A DNA stretch of 64,000 nt from Pseudorhodoplanes sp. (GTDB taxonomy: Bacteria; Pseudomonadota; Alphaproteobacteria; Rhizobiales; Xanthobacteraceae), in NCBI GenBank assembly GCA_019187085.1, contig JABARS010000017.1, positions 1 to 64,000 on the forward strand. Direction: 5' to 3'. Made by a program: the position numbers and the translations under genes. The notes beneath the pieces are model-generated. The model was not told where the DNA came from. It saw nothing but the letters and a program-made list of their open reading frames with translations, and ran no database searches. Of the stretch, positions 51,378 through 60,222 are shown piece by piece; the stretch's first letter is position 1, and each line of letters opens with the position of its first letter.

Positions 51378-52361
51378 TCAGACCCGCGCACTGCTTTGCG
51401 GCGGTTTGCCGACCCTCATGTACGACACCAGACGGCGAAGGATGTCGCGAGGCGCGGGGCCCGCCCGCCGTTCGAGACCAAAGGCGATGACAATAATGAT
51501 GAGTCCCAGCACCAGCATCCAGCGTGGCCACAGGCTCGCCAGCAGGTCCGACAGCCCGGTGAAGATGCTCGCGGAGAACAGCGCTGCCACGAAGGACTGG
51601 CCGCCGCCGAGCAGGGTGACGATGACGATGCGCTCGCTCATCCCGACCGAAATGTTCGAGAGTGAAACGAAATGCATGAGTCCCACATTGAGTGCGCCGC
51701 CAAGCCCGGCGAGCGCGGCCGCGATCGCAAATGACGTGATCTTGTAGATGCGCGCGTTGTATCCGAGGGTGATCGCACGCCGCTCATTTTGCCTCACCGC
51801 CCGCAGAACGCTGCCGAAAGCGGAACGCTGGATCGACCGCATGGCCAGATAGCCGGCGAAGGTGAGCGCGGCGCACAGCACGTAATAGACCGTGCTGTCG
51901 CGGAGATTGACGCCGAGAATCTGCAGGAATCCGGTTCGCCGCGGCACGTCGAGCAGACCGTTCTCGCCTCCGGTCACGTCGGAGGCAGAATAAGCGAGGA
52001 AAAAGCCGAGATTACTGAATGCAAGCGTCAGCATCACGAAATAGATGCCGCTGCGGCGGATGCTGACGGCGCCGACCGCCACCCCGATCGCCAGCGCCGT
52101 AACCGTCGCGCTGGCGACAGCGGGGACGACCGTGTAGCCGCCCTCCTTCATCAACAGCGCGGCGATATACGACCCGGCGCCGAAGAACAGTGCCTGCCCG
52201 AAGGACAGCAGGCCCGAATAGCCGAAAATCAACGTACCGCCCAGCACCGGCAGCGCCAGCGTAACGGCTTCGGTGGCCAGGGTGTTGGAGCCCAGCACCC
52301 AGGGCAGGCAGACGAGCAGCGCCGCCGCGACAAGCGGCTCGAGATAGGACCGCGGGCGCAT
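51378..52361 (-). CDS. Branched-chain-type ABC transporter permease (LivM family)
   Basis: 327 residues from ATG 52361; a GTG one codon earlier is equally possible, and both overlap the stop of the LivH gene. About eight to nine membrane segments are seen, including TLIFGYSGLLSFGQALFFGAG, the signature of LivM proteins, and a cytoplasmic loop near residues 195-215 (GSVLRAVRQNERRAITLGYN) that contacts the ATPase. It lies 1 nt upstream of the LivG start. It forms half of the membrane channel. Confidence 0.91.
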   Translation of the reverse strand: MRPRSYLEPLVAAALLVCLPWVLGSNTLATEAVTLALPVLGGTLIFGYSGLLSFGQALFFGAGSYIAALLMKEGGYTVVPAVASATVTALAIGVAVGAVSIRRSGIYFVMLTLAFSNLGFFLAYSASDVTGGENGLLDVPRRTGFLQILGVNLRDSTVYYVLCAALTFAGYLAMRSIQRSAFGSVLRAVRQNERRAITLGYNARIYKITSFAIAAALAGLGGALNVGLMHFVSLSNISVGMSERIVIVTLLGGGQSFVAALFSASIFTGLSDLLASLWPRWMLVLGLIIIVIAFGLERRAGPAPRDILRRLVSYMRVGKPPQSSARV

Positions 52362-53218
52362 CACACAGCCTTTCCGAACAGGCCGCGCGGACGGATCAGA
52401 ATGACCGCAGCCATCGCAATATAGAGCATCAGGCTTGCGCCCTCCGGCCAGGCCGTGGACATCACGCTCTGGATCACACCGAGGATCAGCGAGGCGACGA
52501 CGACGCCGCTATAACTGCCGAGGCCGCCGATGGTGACGGCGATAAAGGCGATGCCGAGCGCCTCCACGCCGATATTCGGATCGACGCCGCGCAAGGGGGC
52601 AAACATTACGCCGGCGAAGCCGGCAAGCGCGACGCCCGTGCAGAAAGCGCCGCTGAATACCGTGCTGGTACTGCGGCCCAGCAGCATCAGCATTTCCGGC
52701 CGCTCACTGCCTGCGCGGATAATCGCACCGACGCGCGTACGCTCGAGTACGTACCAGAACGTGAGCGTGATCATGATGCCGAGGCCGATGACGAAGGCAC
52801 GGTAGACCGGGAACGTGAAGCCCGCCACGCTGATGAACCCGGCAAGCGCCGACGGCGTGGACACATTATGCGGCTGCGGCCCGAATATCCAGATTAGAGC
52901 TTCGCGGATGACGAGCGCAATGCCGAAGGTGACCAGAATCTGCACGGTGTGTGAGCGGTCGTAGGTGAAACGGATCAGCGATCTTTCCAGAGCCCATCCG
53001 AAAGCCAGAACTATCAGAGGCACCAGAATGATCGCGATCCAGAAATCACCTCCGAACCGCTCTACAACGAAGGCGAGATAGGCCGACAACGCAAACATCT
53101 CGCCATGGGCGAAGTTTACGAAGCGCAGGAGTCCGAAGATGACACTCAGCCCCAGCGCCAGGATGCAGTAGAGCATCCCCAATCCCAGGCCGTTCACGAT
53201 CTGGAACGCGTAAATCAT
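52361..53218 (-). CDS. Branched-chain-type ABC transporter permease (LivH family)
   Basis: 285 residues with about eight membrane segments. The N-terminal GLGLGMLYCILALGLSVIFGL, then RFVNFAHGEMFALSAYLAF, is diagnostic of LivH. IGGLGSYSGVVVASLILGVIQ near the end is also typical. It pairs with LivM. The binding-protein gene precedes it by 18 nt, so the import set is complete: binding protein, two permeases, two ATPases. Confidence 0.92.
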   Translation of the reverse strand: MIYAFQIVNGLGLGMLYCILALGLSVIFGLLRFVNFAHGEMFALSAYLAFVVERFGGDFWIAIILVPLIVLAFGWALERSLIRFTYDRSHTVQILVTFGIALVIREALIWIFGPQPHNVSTPSALAGFISVAGFTFPVYRAFVIGLGIMITLTFWYVLERTRVGAIIRAGSERPEMLMLLGRSTSTVFSGAFCTGVALAGFAGVMFAPLRGVDPNIGVEALGIAFIAVTIGGLGSYSGVVVASLILGVIQSVMSTAWPEGASLMLYIAMAAVILIRPRGLFGKAV

Positions 53219-53236
53219 CGCCGTTCTTTCACGATC

Positions 53237-54430
53237 TCAAGCGAACTTGCAAAGGCTTTCGCTTTGCGCGGGATAGCTCGATGAGGTCTCGACAATATCC
53301 GCCAGATCGTACTCGTTGGCCATGCTCGCCTTCGGCTTGCACTTGAGCAGGAAGTACGACTTGGTGATCTCGTGGTCGAAGGGACGGATGGTCTCCGGCC
53401 CCGTCACGCCGTCGATCGTCTTTCCTTCCATACGCTGGATGATCTGCGGAATGTCGACGTTGTCAGACGTCATGCCGGCAGCGATCGCCATGGTCATCGC
53501 GTAACCGGCCGCGGTGTTGTTGTTCGGCGGAGCCTTGGTGTGCGGGGCGCAAGCCGCCACGAACGCGCGGTTCGTCGGATTGTCGCGGGTGTGCCAGTAC
53601 TGGGCGCCGACATAGACACCTTCGAGATTGTCCGGTCCGAGGCTCAGCAGCTGATCGAGACCCGCCGACCAGACCATGACGATCTTCATCTTCGACTTCA
53701 GGCCAAAGCTGACGGCCTGACGCAGACAAGCGGCGCCCTGTGCCGAGAAGTTGTGGAGCACGAGCACGTCCGGGTTGGCCGCGGCTGCGTTCACCAGATA
53801 ACCCGAGAATTCCTTTTCGGTCAGCGAATGATAACTGTTGCCGACCAGCTCGGCGCCACCCGCCTTGAGCGTGCGCTCGGTGTTGCGGAGCAGCGCATCA
53901 CCAAAGACATATTTCGGCGTGATCGCATACCAGCGCTTGGCATTGGGCAGCAGCTTCATCAGCGGCTTGATGGTTCCGTCAACAGCGCCGGCGGTAGGAA
54001 CCGCCCAACGGAACATGGATTTGGTGCAGTCCTTGCCGGTGATCTCGTCAGCACCGGCCGACGTGACATAGATGGCACCGATATTGCGGGCTTCCTTGCC
54101 GAGCGCCAGCGCTTCGGACGACAGATTGGCGCCGACGAACAGCCTTGCCCGCGAACTTGATGCCGCTTCCTGCATTTTGCGGACGGCGACCGACGGATTG
54201 CTTTCGGAATCGATGCGGATGTATTCGAAATTCAGATTGCGCTGCTTGCGAAGCTGCTCGATAGCGACCTTGCAACCGATTTCCGTATCTGGACCAAGCT
54301 CCGCCAGCGCGCCAGAGAACGGTGTTATGTGAATGAACGGAATTTTCTGCGATTGCGCCCGAACGATTGTGGGCATGGCAACGACATACGCTGCTCCAGC
54401 CAACCCCTTGATAAAGCTGCGCCGTTTCAT
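53237..54430 (-). CDS. Branched-chain-type substrate-binding protein
   Basis: 397 residues, first gene of the minus-strand operon. The N-terminus KRRSFIKGLAGAAYVVAM, ending near VRA-QS, is a twin-arginine-type signal, so the protein is periplasmic. The body is a type-1 periplasmic binding fold (IPFIHITPFSGALAELGPDT, then GAIYVTSAGADEITGKDC). Relatives bind amino acids, urea, amides or aromatic acids. Its promoter region is shared with the divergent amidase gene and contains the putative IclR operators, so both may respond to the same inducer. Confidence 0.9.
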   Translation of the reverse strand: MKRRSFIKGLAGAAYVVAMPTIVRAQSQKIPFIHITPFSGALAELGPDTEIGCKVAIEQLRKQRNLNFEYIRIDSESNPSVAVRKMQEAASSSRARLFVGANLSSEALALGKEARNIGAIYVTSAGADEITGKDCTKSMFRWAVPTAGAVDGTIKPLMKLLPNAKRWYAITPKYVFGDALLRNTERTLKAGGAELVGNSYHSLTEKEFSGYLVNAAAANPDVLVLHNFSAQGAACLRQAVSFGLKSKMKIVMVWSAGLDQLLSLGPDNLEGVYVGAQYWHTRDNPTNRAFVAACAPHTKAPPNNNTAAGYAMTMAIAAGMTSDNVDIPQIIQRMEGKTIDGVTGPETIRPFDHEITKSYFLLKCKPKASMANEYDLADIVETSSSYPAQSESLCKFA

Positions 54431-54462
54431 CTGCGATTCTCCCTGTTGCGCGGCCGCGATCC

Positions 54463-54489
54463 TTGTTCTATCAGATCGAATGATATACT
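54463..54489 (+). promoter_or_regulatory. Promoter of the amidase operon
   Basis: TATACT (54484-54489) is a good -10 box. TTGTTC (54463-54468) lies 15 nt upstream as a weak -35. The dyad at 54490-54501 covers the start point, so repression by a bound protein is expected. Confidence 0.45.
54464..54478. promoter_or_regulatory. IclR-type half-site TGTTCTATCAGATCG
   Basis: This word matches 13 of 15 positions of TGTTCTATTAGATAG at 60177-60191. It lies over the putative -35 of the amidase promoter. GTTC-type half-sites are known for IclR regulators of the PcaU/PcaR kind. Confidence 0.45.
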
Positions 54490-54501
54490 GTTCTTTAGAA
54501 C
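54490..54501. promoter_or_regulatory. Dyad GTTCTTTAGAAC, putative IclR operator
   Basis: Five-bp arms GTTCT and AGAAC flank a 2-nt centre immediately downstream of the amidase -10 box, in the divergent region between the amidase and the binding-protein genes. The arms are shared with the longer inverted repeat at 60178-60214. Confidence 0.5.
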
Positions 54502-54525
54502 GGTGCAGTTGTCAAGGGAGTTGGC

Positions 54526-55818
54526 TTGAAATCGCCTTCATTGGAGCGTCCGGCCGCCATGGGATCGAAGACGGCATGTGAACCGCTGCATCGCCTGCAT
54601 ACGGCGCTGTCCCGAATTCGCGAGATGGATCACACGACCAAGGCGTGGGAGACGATCGACGAAAATGGGGCTTTGCAGCGCGCGGCAGCACTGCCTGTAA
54701 TCCCCGATCACAAAGCTGCACCGGGATTGTACGGTCTGACTGTCGGCATCAAGGATGTTATCGATGTTGCCGGCATGCCAACCAAAGCTGGCAGCGCCGC
54801 ACGCGCGAATATTGCGCCCGCTGAGATCGACGCGACGGTGGTGACGCGACTAAAGAACGCAGGCGCGATCATTCTCGGCAAAACCAAGACGACCGAATTC
54901 GCCTATACCGATCCGACCGATACGGCCAATCCGGCCAACCCGCGTCATACGCCCGGTGGATCGAGCAGCGGTTCGGCCGCAGCGGTGGCTGCCGGAATGG
55001 CCGATCTGGCGCTCGGCACGCAAACAGTCGGCTCAATCTGCCGCCCGGCGGCCTATTGCGGTGTCGCTGCCTTCAAGCCCTCGACCGGCTCGACGGCATG
55101 CCATGGCGTGGTGCCGCTGTCGCGTACGTTCGACACGGTGGGTTTTCTTGCCAGAGACATGCGCCTCGCCGTCGAGGCATTCGCCTGTTGCGCGGACGGC
55201 GTAGCTTTGGAGCTCAAAGCCGCACCGACGCCCTGGTCCACGCTGCGTGTCGGTCTGATCGCCGACCCGTTCTATCTCGATTGCGACCCCGACGTTGCTG
55301 CGGCGCTGGAGACAGGGCGACATGCGCTGGAGCGCCTCGGCGCAACGCTCACCGACATCAAGGCGCATATCGATTACGAGGCGATGCGCGAGCAGCATCG
55401 CGTCATGATGTTCCGAGAGGCAGCTCTCGCACACGACCACCTGCTCGAACAGCGTGGATTGCTCGGACCCAATTGGCGCGCGGCACTGGAGCGCGGGGCA
55501 ACCTTGTCGGAATCGGACTATTGGGATGCCCGCGACAGTCTCGCGGAGGCTAGGGTCAGGCTCGCCGCCGCGTGCGGGCCGGTGGATGTTCTGCTGTTAC
55601 CGCCGACGCGCACCACCGCGCCGGAGGGCCTCCACTCAACCGGAGATGCCGGTCTTATCCTGCCCTGGACCGTGTTCGGCGGGCCGCTCGCGGTTTTGCC
55701 GGTCGGGACGGCAGGCAACGGTCTGCCAACCGCCGTGATGATCGCGGGCAAGCCGTGGGCGGACCTCGCGACCGGCCTCCTCGCCGCCAATCTTCAGTCC
55801 GAACTGGGCCATCGATGA
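54526..55818 (+). CDS. Amidase-signature family hydrolase, TTG start
   Basis: 430 residues from TTG 54526, which has AAGGGAG 5 nt upstream; ATG 54559 is an alternative. The amidase-signature catalytic triad is complete: Lys in IKDVIDVAGMPT, the cis-Ser in GGSSSGSAAA and the nucleophile Ser in GTQTVGSICRPAAYCG. The family hydrolyses amides, urethanes and nylon-type or cyclic amide products in the cytoplasm. It is first in a plus-strand operon with two deacetylase-fold hydrolases and the IclR gene, so release of ammonia from an amide of the imported compound is likely. Confidence 0.88.
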   Translation: MKSPSLERPAAMGSKTACEPLHRLHTALSRIREMDHTTKAWETIDENGALQRAAALPVIPDHKAAPGLYGLTVGIKDVIDVAGMPTKAGSAARANIAPAEIDATVVTRLKNAGAIILGKTKTTEFAYTDPTDTANPANPRHTPGGSSSGSAAAVAAGMADLALGTQTVGSICRPAAYCGVAAFKPSTGSTACHGVVPLSRTFDTVGFLARDMRLAVEAFACCADGVALELKAAPTPWSTLRVGLIADPFYLDCDPDVAAALETGRHALERLGATLTDIKAHIDYEAMREQHRVMMFREAALAHDHLLEQRGLLGPNWRAALERGATLSESDYWDARDSLAEARVRLAAACGPVDVLLLPPTRTTAPEGLHSTGDAGLILPWTVFGGPLAVLPVGTAGNGLPTAVMIAGKPWADLATGLLAANLQSELGHR

Positions 55819-55873
55819 GTTCAGCCGGCGATCCGCCTCGACAAAGCAATCTGCGAATGACTGTGAGGGTGTC

Positions 55874-56779
55874 ATGACCTGGGCGCAAGACGTTTGGCCG
55901 CCTTATCCTCGGCCACAAAAATCACAATTGCCGGTAATCGAATGGCCCAACGGCGCGCGCGTCGCGTTCTGGGTCGCACCGAACATCGAGTTCTACGAGA
56001 TCAATCCCCCTTCGAATCCGGTCCGGCCGCCCTGGCCGCGACCGCTGCCGGACGTATTGAATACATCGTGGCGCGACTACGGCAACCGCGTGGGTGTCTG
56101 GCGCTGCCTGGAGCTGTTCGACCAATACGGCATCGTCAGCTCCGTCTCACTGAACTCGGCCATGTGCACGCATCTCCCCGAGGTCGTTGGCGCCTTCTGC
56201 GACCGGGGCTGGGAGCTGTTCAGCCACGGCATCTACAACACACGCTATCTCTATGGCCTCAGCCTCGAACAGGAGATCGCGGTCTTGCGCGAATCCTGCC
56301 AGGAGATAGAAGCGTTCTGCGGACAGAAGGTGCGCGGTTTCCTGGCGCCCGCGTTAACCTATAACGAAAGCACGTTCGACAGCCTTGCCAGGACCGGCCT
56401 GCGCTACACGCTCGATCTCTTTCACGAGGATGTGCCCCTGCCCCTCAATAGCGCATACAAGGGCATGGTCAGCGTCCCCTATCAGGTGGAGCTCAACGAC
56501 TTTCATGCGCTCGTCGTCTTGGGCATGGCAGCCGAGCTCTATCTTCAGCGGTTCAAGGACCAGTTCGATCGCCTCTATGAGGAAGGTGCCGGATCCGGCA
56601 CGGTCGTCGGTCTGCCGCTGCACCCTTACGTGATCGGAATGCCGCAATATGTCTGGGTCCTGGAAGCGATTCTCGCGCATGTGCGCGCGTATGATGATGT
56701 GTGGATCGCCACTGCAGCCGATATTGCCGACTATTATGTGACCCGCGTTCTCAAAAGAACGCCTGGCGGAGATACGTAA
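55874..56779 (+). CDS. Polysaccharide deacetylase-fold hydrolase, PuuE-like (1)
   Basis: 301 residues, ATG start with GAGGGTG. The segment DYGNRVGVWRCLELFDQYGI resembles PuuE-type allantoinases, which use the NodB fold without the full metal triad. The usual SHxxxH motif reads SHGIYN, so the second His is missing, and the N-terminal Asp-Asp pair is not seen (FWVAPNIEFYEI). No signal peptide, so it is cytoplasmic. Ring opening or C-N cleavage of a small amide is more likely than polysaccharide deacetylation. The next hydrolase gene follows directly, with no gap between stop and start. Confidence 0.8.
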   Translation: MTWAQDVWPPYPRPQKSQLPVIEWPNGARVAFWVAPNIEFYEINPPSNPVRPPWPRPLPDVLNTSWRDYGNRVGVWRCLELFDQYGIVSSVSLNSAMCTHLPEVVGAFCDRGWELFSHGIYNTRYLYGLSLEQEIAVLRESCQEIEAFCGQKVRGFLAPALTYNESTFDSLARTGLRYTLDLFHEDVPLPLNSAYKGMVSVPYQVELNDFHALVVLGMAAELYLQRFKDQFDRLYEEGAGSGTVVGLPLHPYVIGMPQYVWVLEAILAHVRAYDDVWIATAADIADYYVTRVLKRTPGGDT

Positions 56780-57691
56780 ATGCCAGAGCAAGCAACTGTC
56801 CGCCGCCGCGGGCTCGACCATGACCTGTTTCCCTTCCGCACGATCCGTGACGCCGTCCCCTTTCGGCTGCCTGACGACGCCAGGATCGCATTCAACCTGA
56901 TCGTGGTACTGCAACGCTTCCATATCGAGGCGAAGCCGCCATTCCCGGTGCCCGGCATGATCGACCGTCCTTATCCCGACGTCGGGAATACGACACAACG
57001 CGAAGTCGGTCTCCGGAGTGGATTCTGGCGGATTCGGGATGCGGTGGAGCAGCTCGGGATCAGCGCCACCTTCGTCGTCGAACGTGACGCACTCGCTTTG
57101 CTAGAAGGCGACCTGGATATTCTGCGCAATGGCCGCCACGACGTTGTCGCGGGCGGCCTGCATGCCGCCAGACTGCATACCGCAGCCATGTCGGTCGATG
57201 AGGAACGCGAGATAATCCGAGACTGCCGAGACACGCTCACGCGAACGCTCGGACGGCCGGTCACGGGCTGGCGCTCACCGTCCTGCGCCCAGTCGCCCGC
57301 CACGCTCGACCTCCTTGCCGAGGAAGGCTTCGCCTATTGCGGCGACTACAACAATGACGACCGGCCATACGTCATGGCCGCGAAAACGGCCAATCTGGTC
57401 GCGATGCCAATGCATCACTTTTCCAGCGACCTGCACAATCTGATCGTAATGAAGCAGCCGACTGAGATGTTTTTTGATTCGATCGAAAAGGGGGCGCGCT
57501 GGATTCTCGGGCGGAAGACAGAACCCGCCATCGTCCTTCCGCTGGTCGTTCACCCCTGGATCACGGGGGTACCGCACCGCTTTCACCGGTTCAAATCGTT
57601 CCTGGCGGACCTGCTCAAACTCGAGGGACTTGTTTCCACAAGCTGCGGACGTCTGGCCGGGGTCTTTGCAAAGGGCCGCCCCGGAACATAA
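56780..57691 (+). CDS. Polysaccharide deacetylase-fold hydrolase (2)
   Basis: 303 residues; ATG immediately after the previous stop, with GGAG upstream. The NodB-like barrel is recognisable by GRPVTGWRSPSCAQSPATLDLLAEEGFAYCGD and HPWITGVPHRFHRF, and GGLHAARLH may correspond to the metal His motif. It is related to the preceding protein in overall plan but diverged, and both lack a signal peptide. Relatives include cytoplasmic HpPgdA-like and allantoinase-like enzymes. The pair may be subunits or successive steps in degrading an N-containing compound. Confidence 0.78.
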   Translation: MPEQATVRRRGLDHDLFPFRTIRDAVPFRLPDDARIAFNLIVVLQRFHIEAKPPFPVPGMIDRPYPDVGNTTQREVGLRSGFWRIRDAVEQLGISATFVVERDALALLEGDLDILRNGRHDVVAGGLHAARLHTAAMSVDEEREIIRDCRDTLTRTLGRPVTGWRSPSCAQSPATLDLLAEEGFAYCGDYNNDDRPYVMAAKTANLVAMPMHHFSSDLHNLIVMKQPTEMFFDSIEKGARWILGRKTEPAIVLPLVVHPWITGVPHRFHRFKSFLADLLKLEGLVSTSCGRLAGVFAKGRPGT

Positions 57692-57756
57692 CCTGATCTC
57701 GCGACGCCGCCATGAAAGCCCAGCCAGGCTTTCCTATCCATCGGCCGGAGACTTAA

Positions 57757-58458
57757 ATGCCAAGAAAAGCAAAATCAGAGGGAATTGTTACCGAGCTGCC
57801 GGGCGTGGCCGCGGTCAGCCGCGCGTTATGTATCCTGAGTGCGTTCCAGCAAGGCGATCAGAAGCTGGCCCTCGCCGAGATCGCGCGCCGCGTCGGCCTA
57901 TACAAGAGCACGATTTCGCGTCTGACGGAGTCGCTCGAAGCCTATGGCATGCTGGTGCGCGATGAAGATGGCACGTTCCGGCTGGGAACCGAGCTCATTC
58001 GGTTGGGAGCGATCGCACGCAATTCCGTCAGCAGGCATCCTGAAATCCACGCCGCGCTCAATCAATTGATGGAAACGACGGGCGAGAGTGCGACCTACTA
58101 TGTGCGCCGCGACAAATTCCGCTTGGCGCTCTTTCGTATCGACTCCCCGCGTACGATCAGAGATCATATAAAAGTAGGAGATCTGCTGCCGCTGGATCGC
58201 GGAGCTGCGGGACGCGTGCTGCTGGCCGAGGGAACGAACGGATCGTCACCGAGCGCCTTTGACACAATCATCTCGCTGGGCGAACGTGACCCTGAAGTGG
58301 CCGCCATCGCGGGTCCTGTGTACGCGCACGATCGGATCGTGGGCGCGCTTTCGGTTTCGGGGCCCATCGGACGATTCACCAAGACGAACGTCAGGAAGAT
58401 GTCGCAGGCCGTCGAAGAGAAGTGCCGTTACTTGTCGTCTCTCCTGGTTCTCGATTAA
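57757..58458 (+). CDS. IclR-family transcriptional regulator
   Basis: 233 residues. The N-terminal winged helix is typical (VSRALCILSAFQQGDQKLALAEIARRVGLYKSTISRL), followed by the effector-binding domain (about 90-230) with PLDRGAAGRVLLA. IclR dimers bind GTTC-type palindromes and respond to aromatic or small organic acids. The gene is the last of the amidase operon, so autoregulation is expected, and matching sites occur at 54464-54501 and 60178-60214. Its stop is 36 nt from the convergent NrfD-like gene. Repressor or activator action cannot be decided here. Confidence 0.9.
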   Translation: MPRKAKSEGIVTELPGVAAVSRALCILSAFQQGDQKLALAEIARRVGLYKSTISRLTESLEAYGMLVRDEDGTFRLGTELIRLGAIARNSVSRHPEIHAALNQLMETTGESATYYVRRDKFRLALFRIDSPRTIRDHIKVGDLLPLDRGAAGRVLLAEGTNGSSPSAFDTIISLGERDPEVAAIAGPVYAHDRIVGALSVSGPIGRFTKTNVRKMSQAVEEKCRYLSSLLVLD

Positions 58459-58494
58459 GTGCCATGCTGTTCAGCCGTAACCGGCCGGGCCTCT

Positions 58495-59394
58495 TTATGC
58501 AATCTTCAGAGGCAGGATCGGCTCATAGACACCGGCTTTGAACACAAGCACGCGGAACGAATAGAACCCGGCCAGCACGCCGCCGGCCGCGATCATACCG
58601 GCAAGCAAGGACCCGTTGCCGAGCCAAAGGGCAACGAGCGGCACCACGACACCGACGCCTATCGTGACGCCGTAAAACCACGCAGCATAACGCGATTGTG
58701 TGAGAAGCTTTGCCGATAGCCGGCTCCCCGGCGAACCACGAAATGCCGCGTGCATGACACTGAGAAGCATGATCAGCACGCCGACGATGGCTATCAGAGC
58801 CAGTTCAGTGAGGCGGCCCGCCGCTTCCGGGGACATGCGAGGCGAATGCAGAACCAGAGTCAGCACAAGGCCGCTCGTTAAAGCATAGAGCAGGCCTGCG
58901 AACGGCATCATCGCAGTATTCCACAACGCGATCGCTGGCGAGTCCGCCATCGCAAAGCCCTGATAGAGCATAACAACGAGGCCGCTCGCGGCCGCAATCA
59001 CCGGCAATATGGTTCCATATGGAAACACGCGTCCCATCATCACATTGATCGTGTGCAAGATACCGGCGGCGCAGAATACCACGATGGCGATGAGACCGCG
59101 GCTTACCCAGGAGCGGTCCGGACGCAGGATGGCCCGCCACGACTTGCCGGGAACGCCCATGTGCGTGAGATGAAACAACGACTTGCCAACGCCAGCAACC
59201 AGCAATCCGAGAACCAGCCCGGGGATTGAATCGTAGACCATTGCAACGATGAAGAGCCCGGCTCCCAGTTCGCCGCAGAAGAAAGCGCTTGCCATCGACA
59301 CGTCCCAGTACCGCTGAAAGCGATAGCCGAGGCGAAAGCTGTCACCAGCCAGCTCAAAACCGCTCATTTGATGCTTCACCATCACCCTCGACAT
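58495..59394 (-). CDS. NrfD/PsrC-like membrane subunit
   Basis: 299 residues with about eight membrane segments, for example GAGLFIVAMVYDSIPGLVLGLLVAG and ILPVIAAASGLVVMLYQGFAM. This is the membrane quinone-reacting subunit of PsrABC/NrfABCD-type complexes and carries no haem ligands of its own. It follows the ferredoxin subunit by 11 nt. It would pass electrons between the iron-sulfur protein and the quinone pool. ATG 59394 is used; an ATG four codons on has a closer GAGGG. Confidence 0.87.
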   Translation of the reverse strand: MSRVMVKHQMSGFELAGDSFRLGYRFQRYWDVSMASAFFCGELGAGLFIVAMVYDSIPGLVLGLLVAGVGKSLFHLTHMGVPGKSWRAILRPDRSWVSRGLIAIVVFCAAGILHTINVMMGRVFPYGTILPVIAAASGLVVMLYQGFAMADSPAIALWNTAMMPFAGLLYALTSGLVLTLVLHSPRMSPEAAGRLTELALIAIVGVLIMLLSVMHAAFRGSPGSRLSAKLLTQSRYAAWFYGVTIGVGVVVPLVALWLGNGSLLAGMIAAGGVLAGFYSFRVLVFKAGVYEPILPLKIA

Positions 59395-59405
59395 AAACCT
59401 GGCTG

Positions 59406-60020
59406 CTAATCGACATAGAAGACTTTCGGGCGCGTATTCTTCTCAGGCAGCGGAGGCGTGCCGTTGCGATGACGAAGCACCTTGTTTGGCGCGCTGTCGG
59501 GATCATCGAGATCACCGAAGATCCGCGCTTCGGTGGGGCATGCGCCGACGCAGGCCGGCTGAAAGCCTTGGTCGACGCGCCGGCTGCAAAAATCACATTT
59601 GCTGACCGTGCCGACCGACCAGCGCTCCACGCGGGCTTCTTCAAAGCTCGCCAGATCGCCCCCGCCGAAATAGCTGCGCTCCAGCTTTTCCTTTGTGAAT
59701 TGGGTGCGGTTGTCGTAGGGGCACGCCACCGCGCAGGCGGTGCATCCGATGCATTTCTCCTGATCGACCATCACAATTCCGTCGCTGCGGGTATAGGTGG
59801 CGCCGGTGGGGCACACCTTCTCGCAGGGCGCGTCCTCGCAATGGTTGCATAAGCTTGGGATATAGACGCGCCTGACGTTCGGGAACGATCCGAGCTCGGC
59901 AACGAACGTGCGCGTAAAGAACGCATCCTCGGGCAGCATATTCTCCGTCTTGCACGCGACGACGCAGGCGTTGCATCCGATACAGCGCTTCAGATCGAAC
60001 ACCATTCCCCATCTTGGCAT
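59406..60020 (-). CDS. Four-cluster ferredoxin subunit (PsrB/NrfC-like)
   Basis: 204 residues with sixteen ligand cysteines in four groups: CIGCNACVVAC, CNHCEDAPCEKVC, CIGCTACAVAC, and CDFC with ACVGAC. All four [4Fe-4S] clusters look complete, in contrast to the transhydroxylase beta subunit at 1247. No twin-arginine signal is present. It relays electrons between the molybdenum subunit at 61295 and the NrfD-like membrane subunit. The gene is preceded by a 200-nt region with a strong inverted repeat. Confidence 0.93.
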   Translation of the reverse strand: MPRWGMVFDLKRCIGCNACVVACKTENMLPEDAFFTRTFVAELGSFPNVRRVYIPSLCNHCEDAPCEKVCPTGATYTRSDGIVMVDQEKCIGCTACAVACPYDNRTQFTKEKLERSYFGGGDLASFEEARVERWSVGTVSKCDFCSRRVDQGFQPACVGACPTEARIFGDLDDPDSAPNKVLRHRNGTPPLPEKNTRPKVFYVD

Positions 60021-60177
60021 GATTATTCGCTTTTCCTTTTCTCAGGGGCGCCCGGCCGCGGCCGGAACAATTCATACACGCGGCCGCCTCGTTGGTCTTT
60101 GCGCGTGCACAGGTGCGCATGCTTTGACCACGCAACGGAAAATCTACCCGGTCGTCTTTATTAAAGCTATAAAATAT

Positions 60178-60214
60178 GTTCTATTAGATAGTCAATAATT
60201 CTATCTTACAGAAC
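60178..60214. promoter_or_regulatory. 14-bp inverted repeat, putative IclR operator
   Basis: GTTCTATTAGATAG (60178-60191) and CTATCTTACAGAAC (60201-60214) are inverted copies with 12 of 14 matches and a 9-nt spacer. It lies in front of the ferredoxin/NrfD genes. The AT-rich stem without a T-tail fits an operator better than a terminator. Confidence 0.55.
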
Positions 60215-60222
60215 TATAGGTT

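Noticed and set aside
60178..60214. Inverted repeat read as a terminator after fdhD
   Set aside because: The stem is AT-rich and lacks a T-tail, and its arms recur at the amidase promoter, so an operator is the better reading.
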